Notes: generated by a model from the letters alone, not told the origin. A DNA stretch of 64,000 nucleotides from Desulfosporosinus orientis DSM 765 (GCF_000235605.1 NC_016584.1:4198001-4262000); one strand, 5' to 3'. Positions 1 to 8,704 are shown, numbered from the stretch's first letter. Numbers and translations are program-made.

Positions 1-737
1 CTTATGGCGTCGTCATCCGTAACCTCTACAACTTCTTCAATCAGATTTACATCAAGTACGTCCGGGATAAAACCATCACCAATCCCTTGAATTTTATGCA
101 ATCCAGGTTCGTGCCCCAGCAGAGCAGAGACATTCTTAGGTTCTACGGCAATGATTTTGGCTTTTGGGTTTCTTTCCTTGATATATTTGCCCACGCCTGC
201 CAATGTCCCTCCGCTCCCCAGCCCGGAAACAAAGACATCCACTTGGCCCTGCATTTGTTCCCATATTTCCGGAGCAGTGGTTAGGTAATGAATTTCCGGG
301 TTGTCAGGATTCTCAAACTGCTGGGGAACAAAGATACCTGGATTTTTGACTTTCTGTCTCTCCACTTCTGCCACTGAGCCGCCAATACTATCCTCTGCTT
401 TGGTTAAGATGAGCTCGGCTCCCAGAGCCAAGATAATCTTTTTTCTTTCCTCGCTCATATTTTCAGGCATGACAATGACGACTCTATACCCCTTTTGCAC
501 ACCGGCCAAGGCTATTCCTATTCCGGTATTGCCGGAAGTTGGTTCCATAATTGTCATACCCGGCTTCAAAAGCCCCCGGTTCTCCGCCTGTTCAATCATG
601 TGCTTGGCAACTCGGTCCTTGATACTTCCCCCTGGGTTCAAAAATTCTGCTTTAGCAAAAATATTTAGTCCTGTCAGTTTTTTCAAGCTCAGCATAGGAG
701 TATTGCCAATAATATCTAGGATTTGATCAATTATCAT
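1..737 (-). CDS. cysK: cysteine synthase (O-acetylserine sulfhydrylase family), 3' end outside window
   Basis: Reading the minus strand from ATG at 737 gives about 245 residues that run off the window edge without a stop. The N-terminus has the fold-type II PLP signature: an IGNTPM segment, then NPGGSIKDRVA with the Schiff-base lysine, then PTSGNTGIGIA for the substrate carboxylate/phosphate loop and SGLGSGGTLAGVG for the PLP phosphate. These are standard for cysteine synthase and for cystathionine beta-synthase-like enzymes, which make cysteine from O-acetylserine and sulfide. The start is supported by a GAGGGG ribosome binding site 7 bases upstream. The C-terminus, which would help to separate CysK from CysM or CBS, is missing. 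It is divergent from the hydrolase gene downstream on the plus strand. Confidence 0.9.
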   Translation of the reverse strand, partial: MIIDQILDIIGNTPMLSLKKLTGLNIFAKAEFLNPGGSIKDRVAKHMIEQAENRGLLKPGMTIMEPTSGNTGIGIALAGVQKGYRVVIVMPENMSEERKKIILALGAELILTKAEDSIGGSVAEVERQKVKNPGIFVPQQFENPDNPEIHYLTTAPEIWEQMQGQVDVFVSGLGSGGTLAGVGKYIKERNPKAKIIAVEPKNVSALLGHEPGLHKIQGIGDGFIPDVLDVNLIEEVVEVTDDDAI

Positions 738-787
738 TTCACTACCCCTCACTTTAAAACATTCTTTACAATTGCCATTAAGAAAAC

Positions 788-815
788 TTTACGAAAATTT
801 CCCGCGTGTTATAAT
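788..815 (+). promoter_or_regulatory. putative sigma-A promoter of the alpha/beta hydrolase gene
   Basis: A perfect TATAAT lies at 810-815 with TTTACG 16 bases upstream. It is about 50 bases before the ATG at 869 in the gap between divergent genes. The -35 match is only partial, so the assignment rests mainly on the -10 box and position. Confidence 0.5.
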
Positions 816-868
816 CATACCATAATATGGAGACTCAAAATAAAGATTTTCTATTTGGGAGGATAATA

Positions 869-1603
869 ATGGCACATATTAGCAATGATTCCGTAAAAAT
901 CAACTACGAAGTTGAAGGAAACGGAGATTGCCTTGTTCTTGAGCACGGCTTTTTAGGCAGTATCGAGGATTGGTATGAATATGGTTATGTTGAAGCTTTA
1001 AAGAAAAACTATAAACTAATTTTAATTGACGCTCGCGGACATGGAAAAAGTGATAAACCAGATCAGGCCAAAGAATACTCCTTATACCTGCGCTCACAAG
1101 ATGTGATTAAAGTTCTTGATGCTGAAAAAATAGACCGCTGTCATTTTATGGGGTATTCCATGGGCGGTTGGATTTCATTTGGGTTAATGAAATGGTTCAA
1201 GCAGCGGTTTCACTCTTTTATTCTTGATGCTATACATCCTTATGTTAACGATATGCTCTCTATGCGAAACTTAGTAAGAACTCTGGATGAATGGGCCCCC
1301 GATCATAACGTCTCTCCAGGAAAAATTCAAAGGTTACTTGCCAATAATCGGCAAGCTCTCTTAGCCGCCGTTGAAGAAGCGCGAACAGATCATAGTGATG
1401 TATTAAAAAGTATGACACTGCCCTGTTTATTACTGGCTGGGGAAAATGATGAGATGTATAAAAAAATAAAGGAAAGTTCAAAACTATTCCCCATGTTAAA
1501 ATTCGTTACCATACCTGAAGCAGACCATTGGCAATCTTTGTACAAAAGCGAATTCATCATCCCCCAAATTGAGGAATTTCTTCAGACAATTAAAATGTCA
1601 TAA
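869..1603 (+). CDS. alpha/beta hydrolase
   Basis: A 244-residue alpha/beta hydrolase fold protein. The oxyanion region is EHGFLGS near residue 28, the nucleophile elbow is GYSMGG, the acid is probably the Asp of GENDEM and the histidine is in ADHWQS near the C-terminus, so the Ser-Asp-His triad is complete. The length fits the small esterase/peroxidase-like group. The substrate cannot be told from sequence. An upstream in-frame ATG at 827 exists, but the ATG at 869 has GGGAGG 6 bases before it and is chosen. It is a single gene ending in a strong hairpin; no signal peptide, so cytoplasmic. Confidence 0.85.
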   Translation: MAHISNDSVKINYEVEGNGDCLVLEHGFLGSIEDWYEYGYVEALKKNYKLILIDARGHGKSDKPDQAKEYSLYLRSQDVIKVLDAEKIDRCHFMGYSMGGWISFGLMKWFKQRFHSFILDAIHPYVNDMLSMRNLVRTLDEWAPDHNVSPGKIQRLLANNRQALLAAVEEARTDHSDVLKSMTLPCLLLAGENDEMYKKIKESSKLFPMLKFVTIPEADHWQSLYKSEFIIPQIEEFLQTIKMS

Positions 1604-1606
1604 TTC

Positions 1607-1650
1607 AAGACCTGTCTTATAATGAGTGTCGTCATTATGAGACAGGTCTT
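1607..1650. terminator. bidirectional hairpin between convergent genes
   Basis: Nineteen-base arms (1607-1625 and 1632-1650) with one G-T type mismatch and a six-base loop lie between the hydrolase stop at 1603 and the dctM stop at 1669. They could end transcription from both sides. The T-run is short on the plus side. Confidence 0.75.
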
Positions 1651-1668
1651 TCTGCTGTGCAGGGATTC

Positions 1669-2982
1669 TTACATTTTCATCAGCAGTTTGGGCAAGAAGG
1701 TTGCCAAGCCCGGAAAAATAATCAATAAGATCAAACAAATGACGATAGTACCTAGGAAAGGCCATACTCCCTTAAAAATTGTTTCCAAAGGAATCTCTGG
1801 GGCAACTCCTTTAATAATGTAGACATTCATTCCTACCGGGGGTGTAATAACACCCATGGCGACAACTAAAACCACAACTACTCCAAACCAAATTGGGTCA
1901 TATCCCAAGGTATTTACGACCACAGGGAAGAAAATGGGAATGGTAAGCAAAATTAAGGCTAAAGCATCGATAAAGCAGCCTAAGATCAGGTAGATGAAGA
2001 GGATCATGCCCATAATAGCAAAGGGAGGGAGATCAAGAGCCCCAACCCAATTTGCCAGCTCAAAGGGCACTCTGCTGATAGCCATAAAACGTCCAAAAAT
2101 AACAGCTCCCGCCAGCATAAACATGATCATGGCACTGGTTCGAGTGGTATCAAACAAGGATTTTTTTAACATTTCCAGACTAAGCCTTTTTTCCAGCAAA
2201 CTAACGATTAGTACGCCTCCTGCACCTACGGCCCCCGCCTCAGTGGGTGTAAACCAACCTGCAAACAGACCGCCGATGGATAGAATAAAGACAGCCAATG
2301 CTTCCCCCAAACCTCCTTTAAGAGAAGCGATTCTCTCTCTCCAGCTTGACTTTGCTCCCGCCGGTCCCAGGCTGGGATTACGGAGAGTGAGCCAATAGAT
2401 CATGCCCATGTTTAAAAACGTCAACAAAATTCCCGGCAGGATACCCGCCATAAAAAGCGCACCGACTGACTGTTCGGTGGCTGTGCCGTATAAAATAAAT
2501 ATCACACTGGGAGGAATCATAACCCCCAAAACCCCGCCTGCTGCAATACTGGCAGTGGATAAGGACTTATCATAATGATATTTATCCATTTCCGGCAGAG
2601 CAATGGCTGCCATCGTTGCCGCAGTAGCAGTATTTGAGCCGCAAATAGCTCCGAAGACAGCACACGCCGCCTGAGTGGCAATTGCCAGGCCGCCGGGCAA
2701 ATGACCCACTAATTTATGAGCAAAAACATAGAGACTCGTTCCAATTCCGGAGTAATAGGCCAAAAAGCCCATCCAGACAAACATGGGAATAACACTTAGA
2801 GAATAAGACGTAAAAGTATTATACAATTCTTTGGCCACCATATCTAAGGATGCAGGCACAGAGGTCAAATGACTAAATCCAACAAAACCGACGAGGGCCA
2901 TGGCGTAGGCAATAGGCATACGCATCATCACTAAAGCAAAGAATATTAATATTCCAATCAAGCCAACTAAAAATACGCTCAT
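1669..2982 (-). CDS. dctM: TRAP transporter large permease subunit
   Basis: A 437-residue, very hydrophobic protein with about twelve membrane segments, the length and composition of DctM, the sodium-coupled translocation subunit of tripartite ATP-independent periplasmic transporters. Family-typical stretches include GAICGSNTATAATM and GGVLGVMIPPSVIFI in the N-terminal half and FTPTEAGAVGA in the middle. Its start overlaps the dctQ stop by four bases (ATGA), implying translational coupling. It is last in a P-Q-M operon read on the minus strand. The transported acid is unknown; TRAP systems move C4-dicarboxylates, keto acids, sialic acids and others. Confidence 0.93.
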   Translation of the reverse strand: MSVFLVGLIGILIFFALVMMRMPIAYAMALVGFVGFSHLTSVPASLDMVAKELYNTFTSYSLSVIPMFVWMGFLAYYSGIGTSLYVFAHKLVGHLPGGLAIATQAACAVFGAICGSNTATAATMAAIALPEMDKYHYDKSLSTASIAAGGVLGVMIPPSVIFILYGTATEQSVGALFMAGILPGILLTFLNMGMIYWLTLRNPSLGPAGAKSSWRERIASLKGGLGEALAVFILSIGGLFAGWFTPTEAGAVGAGGVLIVSLLEKRLSLEMLKKSLFDTTRTSAMIMFMLAGAVIFGRFMAISRVPFELANWVGALDLPPFAIMGMILFIYLILGCFIDALALILLTIPIFFPVVVNTLGYDPIWFGVVVVLVVAMGVITPPVGMNVYIIKGVAPEIPLETIFKGVWPFLGTIVICLILLIIFPGLATFLPKLLMKM

Positions 2983-3491
2983 TGTGTCACCTTCTTAGCT
3001 GCACCTATTCCGAAAGTTCTTCGCAACGAAAGGTAAAATTTAACAAAAATCACCAAGCAAAGCCCCATTAGCCCTAAAGCAACCAAATAGATAAAGGGAT
3101 AGACGGGGATTTCCGCTGAAGGTGAAACAAGCTTCTTAAGCTTCATTGCTTGCGCAAAATTCGTCAGAGCCCAAGCTGCAGCAGCCCATAACAGCAACGA
3201 AATTATATTAACTAAGACCTCTGTGATGGATTGTATTTTGCGCGGAAAACGTTCAATGATAAAGCTTACCGCAATATGGCCTTCATGGAAAGCACAGTGA
3301 GCCAAGGCAAAGGCTACTCCCAGAGCTGTTAAAAAGCCTACCAGCTCATAAGTCCCTAAAATAGGTTGACTGAAAACCGTCCTTAAAACAATATTAGCTA
3401 CAATCAACAGCATCACAGAAAAAATGCACAGCCCTGCTAATTTATCTAAGACACTGCTTATTCTTTTTACTTGGTCCGACAATGGCTTCAA
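2979..3491 (-). CDS. dctQ: TRAP transporter small permease subunit
   Basis: A 170-residue protein with four predicted membrane segments, the usual size and topology of DctQ, the small subunit that clamps DctM and meets the binding protein. It lies 20 bases after dctP and overlaps dctM by four bases. The start is uncertain: the first reading start is TTG at 3491 with AAGGGG 9 bases upstream, and a second in-frame TTG nine bases further is equally well spaced from GGAG; no early ATG is available. Confidence 0.9.
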   Translation of the reverse strand: MKPLSDQVKRISSVLDKLAGLCIFSVMLLIVANIVLRTVFSQPILGTYELVGFLTALGVAFALAHCAFHEGHIAVSFIIERFPRKIQSITEVLVNIISLLLWAAAAWALTNFAQAMKLKKLVSPSAEIPVYPFIYLVALGLMGLCLVIFVKFYLSLRRTFGIGAAKKVTQ

Positions 3492-3511
3492 CTCCAGATT
3501 CCCCTTCCGGA

Positions 3512-4600
3512 TTACTGATATTCCTTATTATATTCCTCGGCAAGACTCTTTACTTTGTCTAAAATTTCTTGTCCGTTTTCTCCCTTTTCCTTCATTTGAG
3601 CCACATAGTCATCCTGTATGGGTTTTATGGTATCGATCCATTTCTCCTGTTCTTCCGAAGAAAGATTAATAACTTCCATGCCTTTTTCATCAACAGCATA
3701 TTTTAAAGCGGCTTCATTTTGTTTATCCCACAAACCCATGGCAACGTCTTCAAAGAACTTTTCATTTACCTTTTCAATGGCTTGCTGATCTTCAGAACTT
3801 ATCGAATTCCATTTATCCAGGTTCATAGTAATATAGAACAAGTTATTGTAGAGGAACGGTGTCCTGGTCAGATATTTCGTAACTTCTGCCTGTTTCCATC
3901 CCTGCAGCACTTCAATGGGGCCCAAATTTCCTTTTACCACACCCTTGGATAACGCTTCATAAGCTTCGGATTGAGCCATGGCCACAGGAGACGCCCCAAG
4001 TGCACTGAGACTTTTAGCACTAAGACCTGTTGCTCTGATTTCTAATCCCTTTAAATCCTGCAGTGAACGAACAGGTTCTTTAGTATATAAATCTCCAGGG
4101 CCTGTGGTGAATACCATCATCAGCTTTGTATCTTGAACCTCTTTGGGATTAATTTCTTTGATACCTTCCCAAGCCACCTTACTGGCTGCTTTTGAATTAA
4201 CATACTTAATACCCGGCAGTTCAAAAACCTCTAATACGGGGAAACTGCCGCGAGTATACGAAAAACAAGATAAGCCCAGATCTGCTATACCATTAACAAC
4301 ACCATCATAAACAGCATCAGCCTGTAGGAGAGTTTGCGCAGGGTAGCTGGTAATTTTAACTCTTCCTTCCGTTGCTGTTTCAATAGCTGCGATCCAAGGC
4401 TGAATTAATTCTGTCTCAGCCGGGTGAGTAGCGGGAAAGAAATGGGCCAGTTTTAGCTCAACAGTCTGGGATTTGCCTTCACTGGGAGCAGACGCCTGCT
4501 GTCCGCATCCTGTAAGCATAATCAAACTTAATGCCAGCAAACCAAGAAAAACCCCTCTTCCCCATGACTTTAACCGTGATTGGCATAACCTTTTTTTCAC
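3512..4600 (-). CDS. dctP: TRAP transporter solute-binding lipoprotein
   Basis: A 362-residue extracytoplasmic solute receptor of the DctP family. A basic N-terminus and hydrophobic stretch end in the lipobox LTGC, so it is a lipoprotein anchored to the outer face of the membrane, as expected in a Gram-positive cell. The mature part begins with KLAHFFPATHPAE and includes the conserved substrate-contact region around LKGLEIRATG. The start is GTG at 4600 with GGGGAG upstream. It heads the dctPQM operon and is preceded by a long unusual leader (4601-4903). Ligand class cannot be assigned by eye. Confidence 0.93.
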   Translation of the reverse strand: MKKRLCQSRLKSWGRGVFLGLLALSLIMLTGCGQQASAPSEGKSQTVELKLAHFFPATHPAETELIQPWIAAIETATEGRVKITSYPAQTLLQADAVYDGVVNGIADLGLSCFSYTRGSFPVLEVFELPGIKYVNSKAASKVAWEGIKEINPKEVQDTKLMMVFTTGPGDLYTKEPVRSLQDLKGLEIRATGLSAKSLSALGASPVAMAQSEAYEALSKGVVKGNLGPIEVLQGWKQAEVTKYLTRTPFLYNNLFYITMNLDKWNSISSEDQQAIEKVNEKFFEDVAMGLWDKQNEAALKYAVDEKGMEVINLSSEEQEKWIDTIKPIQDDYVAQMKEKGENGQEILDKVKSLAEEYNKEYQ

Positions 4601-4903
4601 AATTATCTCCCCTTCTTTATAAAAAATTAAAATAAAAAAACTCCTAACAATAGGAGTTTAAAAACTGCGCAATACCCAATATCCGTCAATTGACAAACGG
4701 ATACCAAGAATAAACCACACCTTATTTCCTACCGTCCTACAAATTCTGCCTATGAACCATCATAATACCTTTGCTGCTACCTTACTACATTACTACAACC
4801 TTTTTAAGAATCCTACAACTACTACTGCCGCTTCCTGCGACATACTACTAAACTATACTATGCATTCTTACTATAAAATACCATACTTCTTTTTGAAAAT
4901 CTA
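4601..4903 (-). promoter_or_regulatory. UAG-rich leader region of the TRAP transporter operon
   Basis: On the minus strand, 15 UAG triplets fall between 4903 and 4729, many clustered two to five bases apart, where three or four would be expected by chance. They are followed by a hairpin with seven-base arms (4680-4686 with 4697-4703) and then an intrinsic terminator (4638-4659). A candidate promoter (TTTCAA, 17 bases, TATAGT) sits near the upstream end and would leave a leader of about 260 bases. UAGGA sequences in the leader are complementary to the UCCUA in the terminator's first arm, so an antiterminator form is possible. No known riboswitch class is recognised. Confidence 0.5.
4638..4659 (-). 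terminator. terminator-like hairpin in the dctP leader (attenuator candidate)
   Basis: Perfect nine-base arms (4638-4646 and 4651-4659) with a four-base loop, followed on the minus strand by seven T residues and an AT-rich tract. It lies only about 38 bases before the dctP start codon, upstream of the gene it would silence, so it fits an attenuator better than a terminator of a preceding gene. Confidence 0.65.
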
Positions 4904-4938
4904 CTCTTAAATTTCCAGATTCCCGGATTTATGTTCAA

Positions 4939-5232
4939 TTAACTGGCTCGTCTTATGGTATACGGGGTTTTGGCCATTTTTACCTGGAGCCTGCGCCTAC
5001 TATATCTCTGGCGTTTTTGATTAAGCCTATACTTAAGGACTAAAAAATACGATCCGACAACTGCCAGGAAAATAGTTAAAACAAAATATCCCGTTGCTAA
5101 GGATACATTAAACGTAAGGTTGTACTGGGCTAAATGTCTTGATAGGGCATTTTCAATAGCCCAGGTTTTTAAAGATCCCAAGCCATAAAACAATAACGAA
5201 AAAAGATAACAATACGCAGTAACAGTTGGCAT
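4939..5232 (-). CDS. small membrane protein of unknown function
   Basis: A 97-residue protein with two hydrophobic segments (about residues 3-22 and 40-63) and a strongly basic C-terminal tail, so probably an integral membrane protein with a cytoplasmic basic tail. The start at 5232 (MPTVTAY) is chosen because GGAGGCGG stands 6-8 bases upstream; a longer reading from 5253 would put that site inside the gene. I do not recognise a family. It is read in the same direction as the TRAP operon but is separated from it by the leader region. Confidence 0.55.
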   Translation of the reverse strand: MPTVTAYCYLFSLLFYGLGSLKTWAIENALSRHLAQYNLTFNVSLATGYFVLTIFLAVVGSYFLVLKYRLNQKRQRYSRRRLQVKMAKTPYTIRRAS

Positions 5233-5270
5233 TTTTTCCGCCTCCAAACACAAGTTCTTAAAACTTTATC

Positions 5271-5432
5271 CTAACCACACATAGCCCAATCTCCAGTAAT
5301 GCACTGGACACAACCACCGGCACGAATTAATTTGTTGTGACACACCGGACATTGGTTATGCTGGATTAACCAACCTTCACAGGGCTCCAAGCAACCCATT
5401 TTTTGATGACAGCCAGCACATACGTCCTTCAT
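5271..5432 (-). CDS. Cys-rich zinc-ribbon-like mini-protein
   Basis: A 53-residue protein starting at ATG 5432 behind AAGGAGTGGCGAG. It holds nine cysteines arranged partly as CxxC pairs: CAGC at the N-terminus, CPVC in the middle and CVQC near the C-terminus, ending in a Cys-Gly. This suits a structural zinc or iron-sulfur site. A longer reading exists from 5594 but it runs through a dispersed repeat and has no good start signal. Function unknown. Confidence 0.6.
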   Translation of the reverse strand: MKDVCAGCHQKMGCLEPCEGWLIQHNQCPVCHNKLIRAGGCVQCITGDWAMCG

Positions 5433-5534
5433 CTCGCCACTCCTTAGTACATATATTTGCGCATGGTCCGAACTTATGTTCTTATTATAACTCGATCCCC
5501 CCCTGATATCAATACCAAAATTCAAAAAGAGGAC

Positions 5535-5848
5535 TCCCGGGGTCGGGCAACTTCGCCATATCCGCTCACCGCAGCATTCCGAAGGCTTGCCCACTCGCCG
5601 GCGCAGGAGCTATCTTCAGCGGATAAGTATTCTTTGGAGATAGCCGCTTCGAGCGAAAATGTCCACCGGACACTTTCGTGCCAAACCTCCGGGTAGTACC
5701 TGATGTTAACCTGTGGCTCCGTTCACCCGCGCCGTCTTGTGGGCTTTACCGCCTCTTCATGCAATGGGTTCACTTCTTTGGACGAAGCTGCCCTGGCTTT
5801 GGGGTCTAGGGATTCTTCTGCATGTCTTTAGGCCTTTTTTCAGCAGTA
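5535..5848. repeat. dispersed structured intergenic repeat, copy A
   Basis: About 310 bases closely related to 10388-10625 (copy B). The best-conserved block, 5681-5710, matches copy B at nearly every position, and the last 100 bases differ at about one position in ten. Copy A carries an insert of about 65 bases (5610-5678) that itself contains short hairpins. A long-range stem pairs 5589-5607 with 5726-5744; its inner six pairs differ in sequence from copy B yet still pair. It fills the gap between the Cys-rich gene and the DMT transporter. No intact reading frame is shared by both copies. Confidence 0.75.
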
Positions 5849-5891
5849 CAAACAAGGGTTCGCTATCAAAGCCATAACAAAAGAAAAAATA

Positions 5892-5925
5892 AGAGCCCAT
5901 GATCCCTTTTCGGACCGTGAGCTCT
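5892..5925 (-). terminator. terminator after the DMT transporter gene
   Basis: An imperfect stem of about 13 bases (5892-5906 with 5912-5925) followed on the minus strand by TATTTTTTC. It lies 25 bases beyond the stop of the DMT transporter. Confidence 0.75.
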
Positions 5926-5950
5926 CATTCAACCTTAATTAAGTATGATT

Positions 5951-6880
5951 TCACTTATGGCTTGCCAAAGTTCTCTTCACTGTCCTTGGCGGAGTTTTTC
6001 CTGTTTTGGACACTTGAACCAAGAAGACTCCTTCCAAAATAATGATCGCTGATAGAATTACAAAGGATGAAACCGGCTCTTTAAGAAAGACTGCCCCTAA
6101 TAAAATCCCCACAACCGGATTTACATAGGCATAAGTGCCGGCCTTTGAAGCAGGCCACTTTTCCAGGACATAAATGTATGAACTGTAGCCAAGAATGGAG
6201 CCCACAAAAATCAAATAAGCCATAGCCCCTATTCCCTTGATTGACAAATGAATGCTGCCTGCCTCCCCTATCAATAACCCCAGGATTGTCAGCCCTACTC
6301 CTCCGGCGAACATTTGAATTCCGATATTGGCCACAATTGATCCGGAAGCTTTAAACGTTTTGGAATAAACAGAGCCTGTCGACCAGGAAAGAGCTGCCAG
6401 CATCAGCAAAACTCCTCCTGACAGATTAATGATATTAGCATCGGCGCCTGTCAAAGCCAGAAGGGCGACACCGCCAAAGCCTAAGAACAAGCCCAGCCAT
6501 CCCTTCCAACCAATTCTCTGTTCCTTAACAAAAAACAATTCTAAAACCGCATTAAAGAGCGGGACAATAGCCATGATTAAGGAAGTTGCCCCCGAATAAA
6601 CCCATTGTTCCGTCCAGACTACGATCCCATTCCCACCCATTAATAAAAACAAACCAACGATGGCTTGATTTCTAATATCTCTAAAATTATCCGGCAGCTT
6701 ATAGCCTCGGAAATAAGCAAAAGACAATACCAAAGCTCCAGCAATTAAAAACCTTAATCCGGCGAACAGTTCCGGCGGAAAGTCACTTACTCCTATTCTT
6801 ATGGCAAGATAGGTAGACCCCCAGATAATACAAACCCCAATGTATGCTAAGATTACTTTATACTCTTCACTCTTTCCCAC
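5951..6880 (-). CDS. EamA/DMT family transporter
   Basis: About 309 residues with ten hydrophobic segments in two homologous halves, the fold of drug/metabolite (EamA) exporters. The N-terminal half opens with IIWGSTYLAIRIG, the typical first-helix motif, and the second half ends with PVVGILLGAVFLKEPV, also diagnostic. Substrates of this family are amino acids, metabolites or drugs and cannot be predicted here. I choose GTG at 6880 because GAGAGG precedes it by 6 bases; the ATG at 6913 has no ribosome binding site. Single-gene unit ending in a terminator. Confidence 0.9.
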   Translation of the reverse strand: MGKSEEYKVILAYIGVCIIWGSTYLAIRIGVSDFPPELFAGLRFLIAGALVLSFAYFRGYKLPDNFRDIRNQAIVGLFLLMGGNGIVVWTEQWVYSGATSLIMAIVPLFNAVLELFFVKEQRIGWKGWLGLFLGFGGVALLALTGADANIINLSGGVLLMLAALSWSTGSVYSKTFKASGSIVANIGIQMFAGGVGLTILGLLIGEAGSIHLSIKGIGAMAYLIFVGSILGYSSYIYVLEKWPASKAGTYAYVNPVVGILLGAVFLKEPVSSFVILSAIIILEGVFLVQVSKTGKTPPRTVKRTLASHK

Positions 6881-7105
6881 TCTTTGCCTCTCTGTCCGCG
6901 GCAAACTATGCAAAGCAGATTATGCCGCATTTTTTTCTAAAAATATTCCTGTATCATTATATAGCCTTTTCAAGAACCGGCAAAGCTTCTTTTCGTTATA
7001 ATCTATCCTCCATACACACTCTTTTCATTTATTTACCTGCATTCCAGTCTAAAATAAGACTATAATAGAAGAGAAGCTTTCAAGTGATGGGGTGGATAAT
7101 ACATA

Positions 7106-8362
7106 ATGACAAATTTAAAAAGCACACGGCTGGTCAGAAACAGCTGGTATCTTCTTATAGGATTAAGCTTAATTTTTGTTTTACTTTATCTTTACTCAGC
7201 TCTCTTTCCCGGACCAATGCAGCCGGCAGTAACTAAATTCTTCTCACAGAACACAGCCATCCAGGCCAGACTATATAACACAACTCCCCGTATCCTCTCT
7301 ATGACCGAGTTTATTCTCCAGGCTGTCCTGCTTATTGGACTGCTCTTTAGTTCTTTAGGGCAGACTCTCTTCCGGCGCTTTGTAAACTCAAACACCCCTT
7401 ATTGGCAAGCTTGTGTTTTCTCAATACTAAGCCTCTGGTGTTTATTAAAAATTTTAGCTTTGCCTTTTTCATTTTTCATCAGCTTTTACTGGCAAAAGAT
7501 TTGGGGGTTTAGTACTCAGAGCCAGGCTGCCTGGTGGATTGACTATTTTAAAAGTGCCGGTATCGATCTGATTATAACCTTATTGGGAGGACTAATTTTT
7601 TTCTGGTTAGTAAACCGCTTTTCCCGCTCTTGGTGGATTGTCGGTACCGCTCTCTTCAGTTTATTCCTGGTAATCCAATATCTATTATGGCCCATCGTCA
7701 TTTCTCCTCTCTTCAACCGTTTTGAACCTGTACAGGACGCTGCTGTTGTCACCATGGTCAAGGATCTGGCTCAACAGGCCGGGCTTGAGATTAGTGATGT
7801 CCTCGTGATGGACGCCAGCAGTCAGACCACCTTAGCTAATGCTTATTTCACAGGATTAGGCAGCACCAAGCGAATTGTCATTTATGATAACCTTCTTAAC
7901 AACTATTCCTTAGGGGAAGTCAAAGCCGTGATTGCTCACGAAATGGGGCATTGGCGGCATAGCGATGTAGTGCATGGGCTTATTTGGGCCATGTTCGGAG
8001 GATTTGTTGTCTTCGCTCTTCTAACTATCCTTTTGAAACCCTGGTTGCCTGAACATTCTAAAAAGCCCCCTCAGCTCTGGGCTGCCTTACAACTAGCTCT
8101 GCTCCTTCTCCTTTTCTCAAGTAATCCCATTCAAAATTCCCTATCCAGAGATATGGAATATAATGCGGATCGTTTTTCCCTTGAGCTGACAGGAGACCTT
8201 AAGGCAGCGATTCAGCTGCAGAAAGATTTAGCCGACACAAGCTTGGCGGATTTATCCCCTTCCCCATTTATAGTCTGGTTCAGCTACAGTCATCCCCCCG
8301 CCCTCGCCAGAATTAACGCCTTGCTTAAAGAGGCCCAGCAGACCAACACTGCCGGTGATTAA
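7106..8362 (+). CDS. M48 family (Ste24-like) membrane zinc metalloprotease
   Basis: A 418-residue integral membrane protease. The zinc motif HEMGHWRHSD (HExxH) lies near residue 280 and the third ligand is the Glu in MEYNADRFS. There are about seven membrane helices; the N-terminal half has the Ste24 arrangement. The length is normal for CAAX-type M48 proteases. In bacteria such enzymes act in membrane protein quality control; a specific substrate is not known. The DUF1992 gene follows 15 bases after the stop and is probably co-transcribed. Confidence 0.9.
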   Translation: MTNLKSTRLVRNSWYLLIGLSLIFVLLYLYSALFPGPMQPAVTKFFSQNTAIQARLYNTTPRILSMTEFILQAVLLIGLLFSSLGQTLFRRFVNSNTPYWQACVFSILSLWCLLKILALPFSFFISFYWQKIWGFSTQSQAAWWIDYFKSAGIDLIITLLGGLIFFWLVNRFSRSWWIVGTALFSLFLVIQYLLWPIVISPLFNRFEPVQDAAVVTMVKDLAQQAGLEISDVLVMDASSQTTLANAYFTGLGSTKRIVIYDNLLNNYSLGEVKAVIAHEMGHWRHSDVVHGLIWAMFGGFVVFALLTILLKPWLPEHSKKPPQLWAALQLALLLLLFSSNPIQNSLSRDMEYNADRFSLELTGDLKAAIQLQKDLADTSLADLSPSPFIVWFSYSHPPALARINALLKEAQQTNTAGD

Positions 8363-8377
8363 AGGAGCTGATGGTTG

Positions 8378-8704
8378 ATGTTTGATATATTTAAACAACT
8401 TGCTGAAGACAGAATCCAGCAAGCCATGAGAAACGGCGAATTTGATAACCTCCCATCACGAGGCAAACCTATTAACCTTGACTACTGGGCAAGCCTTCCC
8501 CAAGAAATACGCGCAGGTTATATGGTCTTAAAAAACGGAGGATTTGTACCGGAAGAAGTACAGCTCCTCAAAGAGATCAATGAATTCCAGGAGCAATTGG
8601 CTTCCTGTACTGAACCGGAATTTAAAGTGACTGTTACCAAAAAGCTTCAAGAGACACAGTTAAAATATGATTTAATCCTTGAACTCAAAAAACGCAAGAA
8701 ATAG
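8378..8704 (+). CDS. DUF1992 (DnaJ-homologue subfamily C28-like) domain protein
   Basis: A 108-residue soluble protein. The segment from QAMRNGEFDNLPSRGKPI to the following tryptophan is the DUF1992 signature found in bacterial proteins and in eukaryotic DNAJC28, though no J-domain is present. Role unknown. ATG at 8378 is preceded by AGGAG 10 bases away; a TTG one codon earlier is also possible. It sits 15 bases after the protease gene and is followed by a terminator, so the two form a short operon. Confidence 0.85.
   Translation: MFDIFKQLAEDRIQQAMRNGEFDNLPSRGKPINLDYWASLPQEIRAGYMVLKNGGFVPEEVQLLKEINEFQEQLASCTEPEFKVTVTKKLQETQLKYDLILELKKRKK

Noticed and set aside
4601-4903. Known riboswitch or a T-box leader
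   Set aside because: No T-box motif, specifier loop or any aptamer signature known to me could be found; only repeats, a hairpin and a terminator.
5433-5594. Longer start of the Cys-rich mini-protein
   Set aside because: The extra 54 codons run through repeat copy A; the ATG at 5432 has a strong ribosome binding site.
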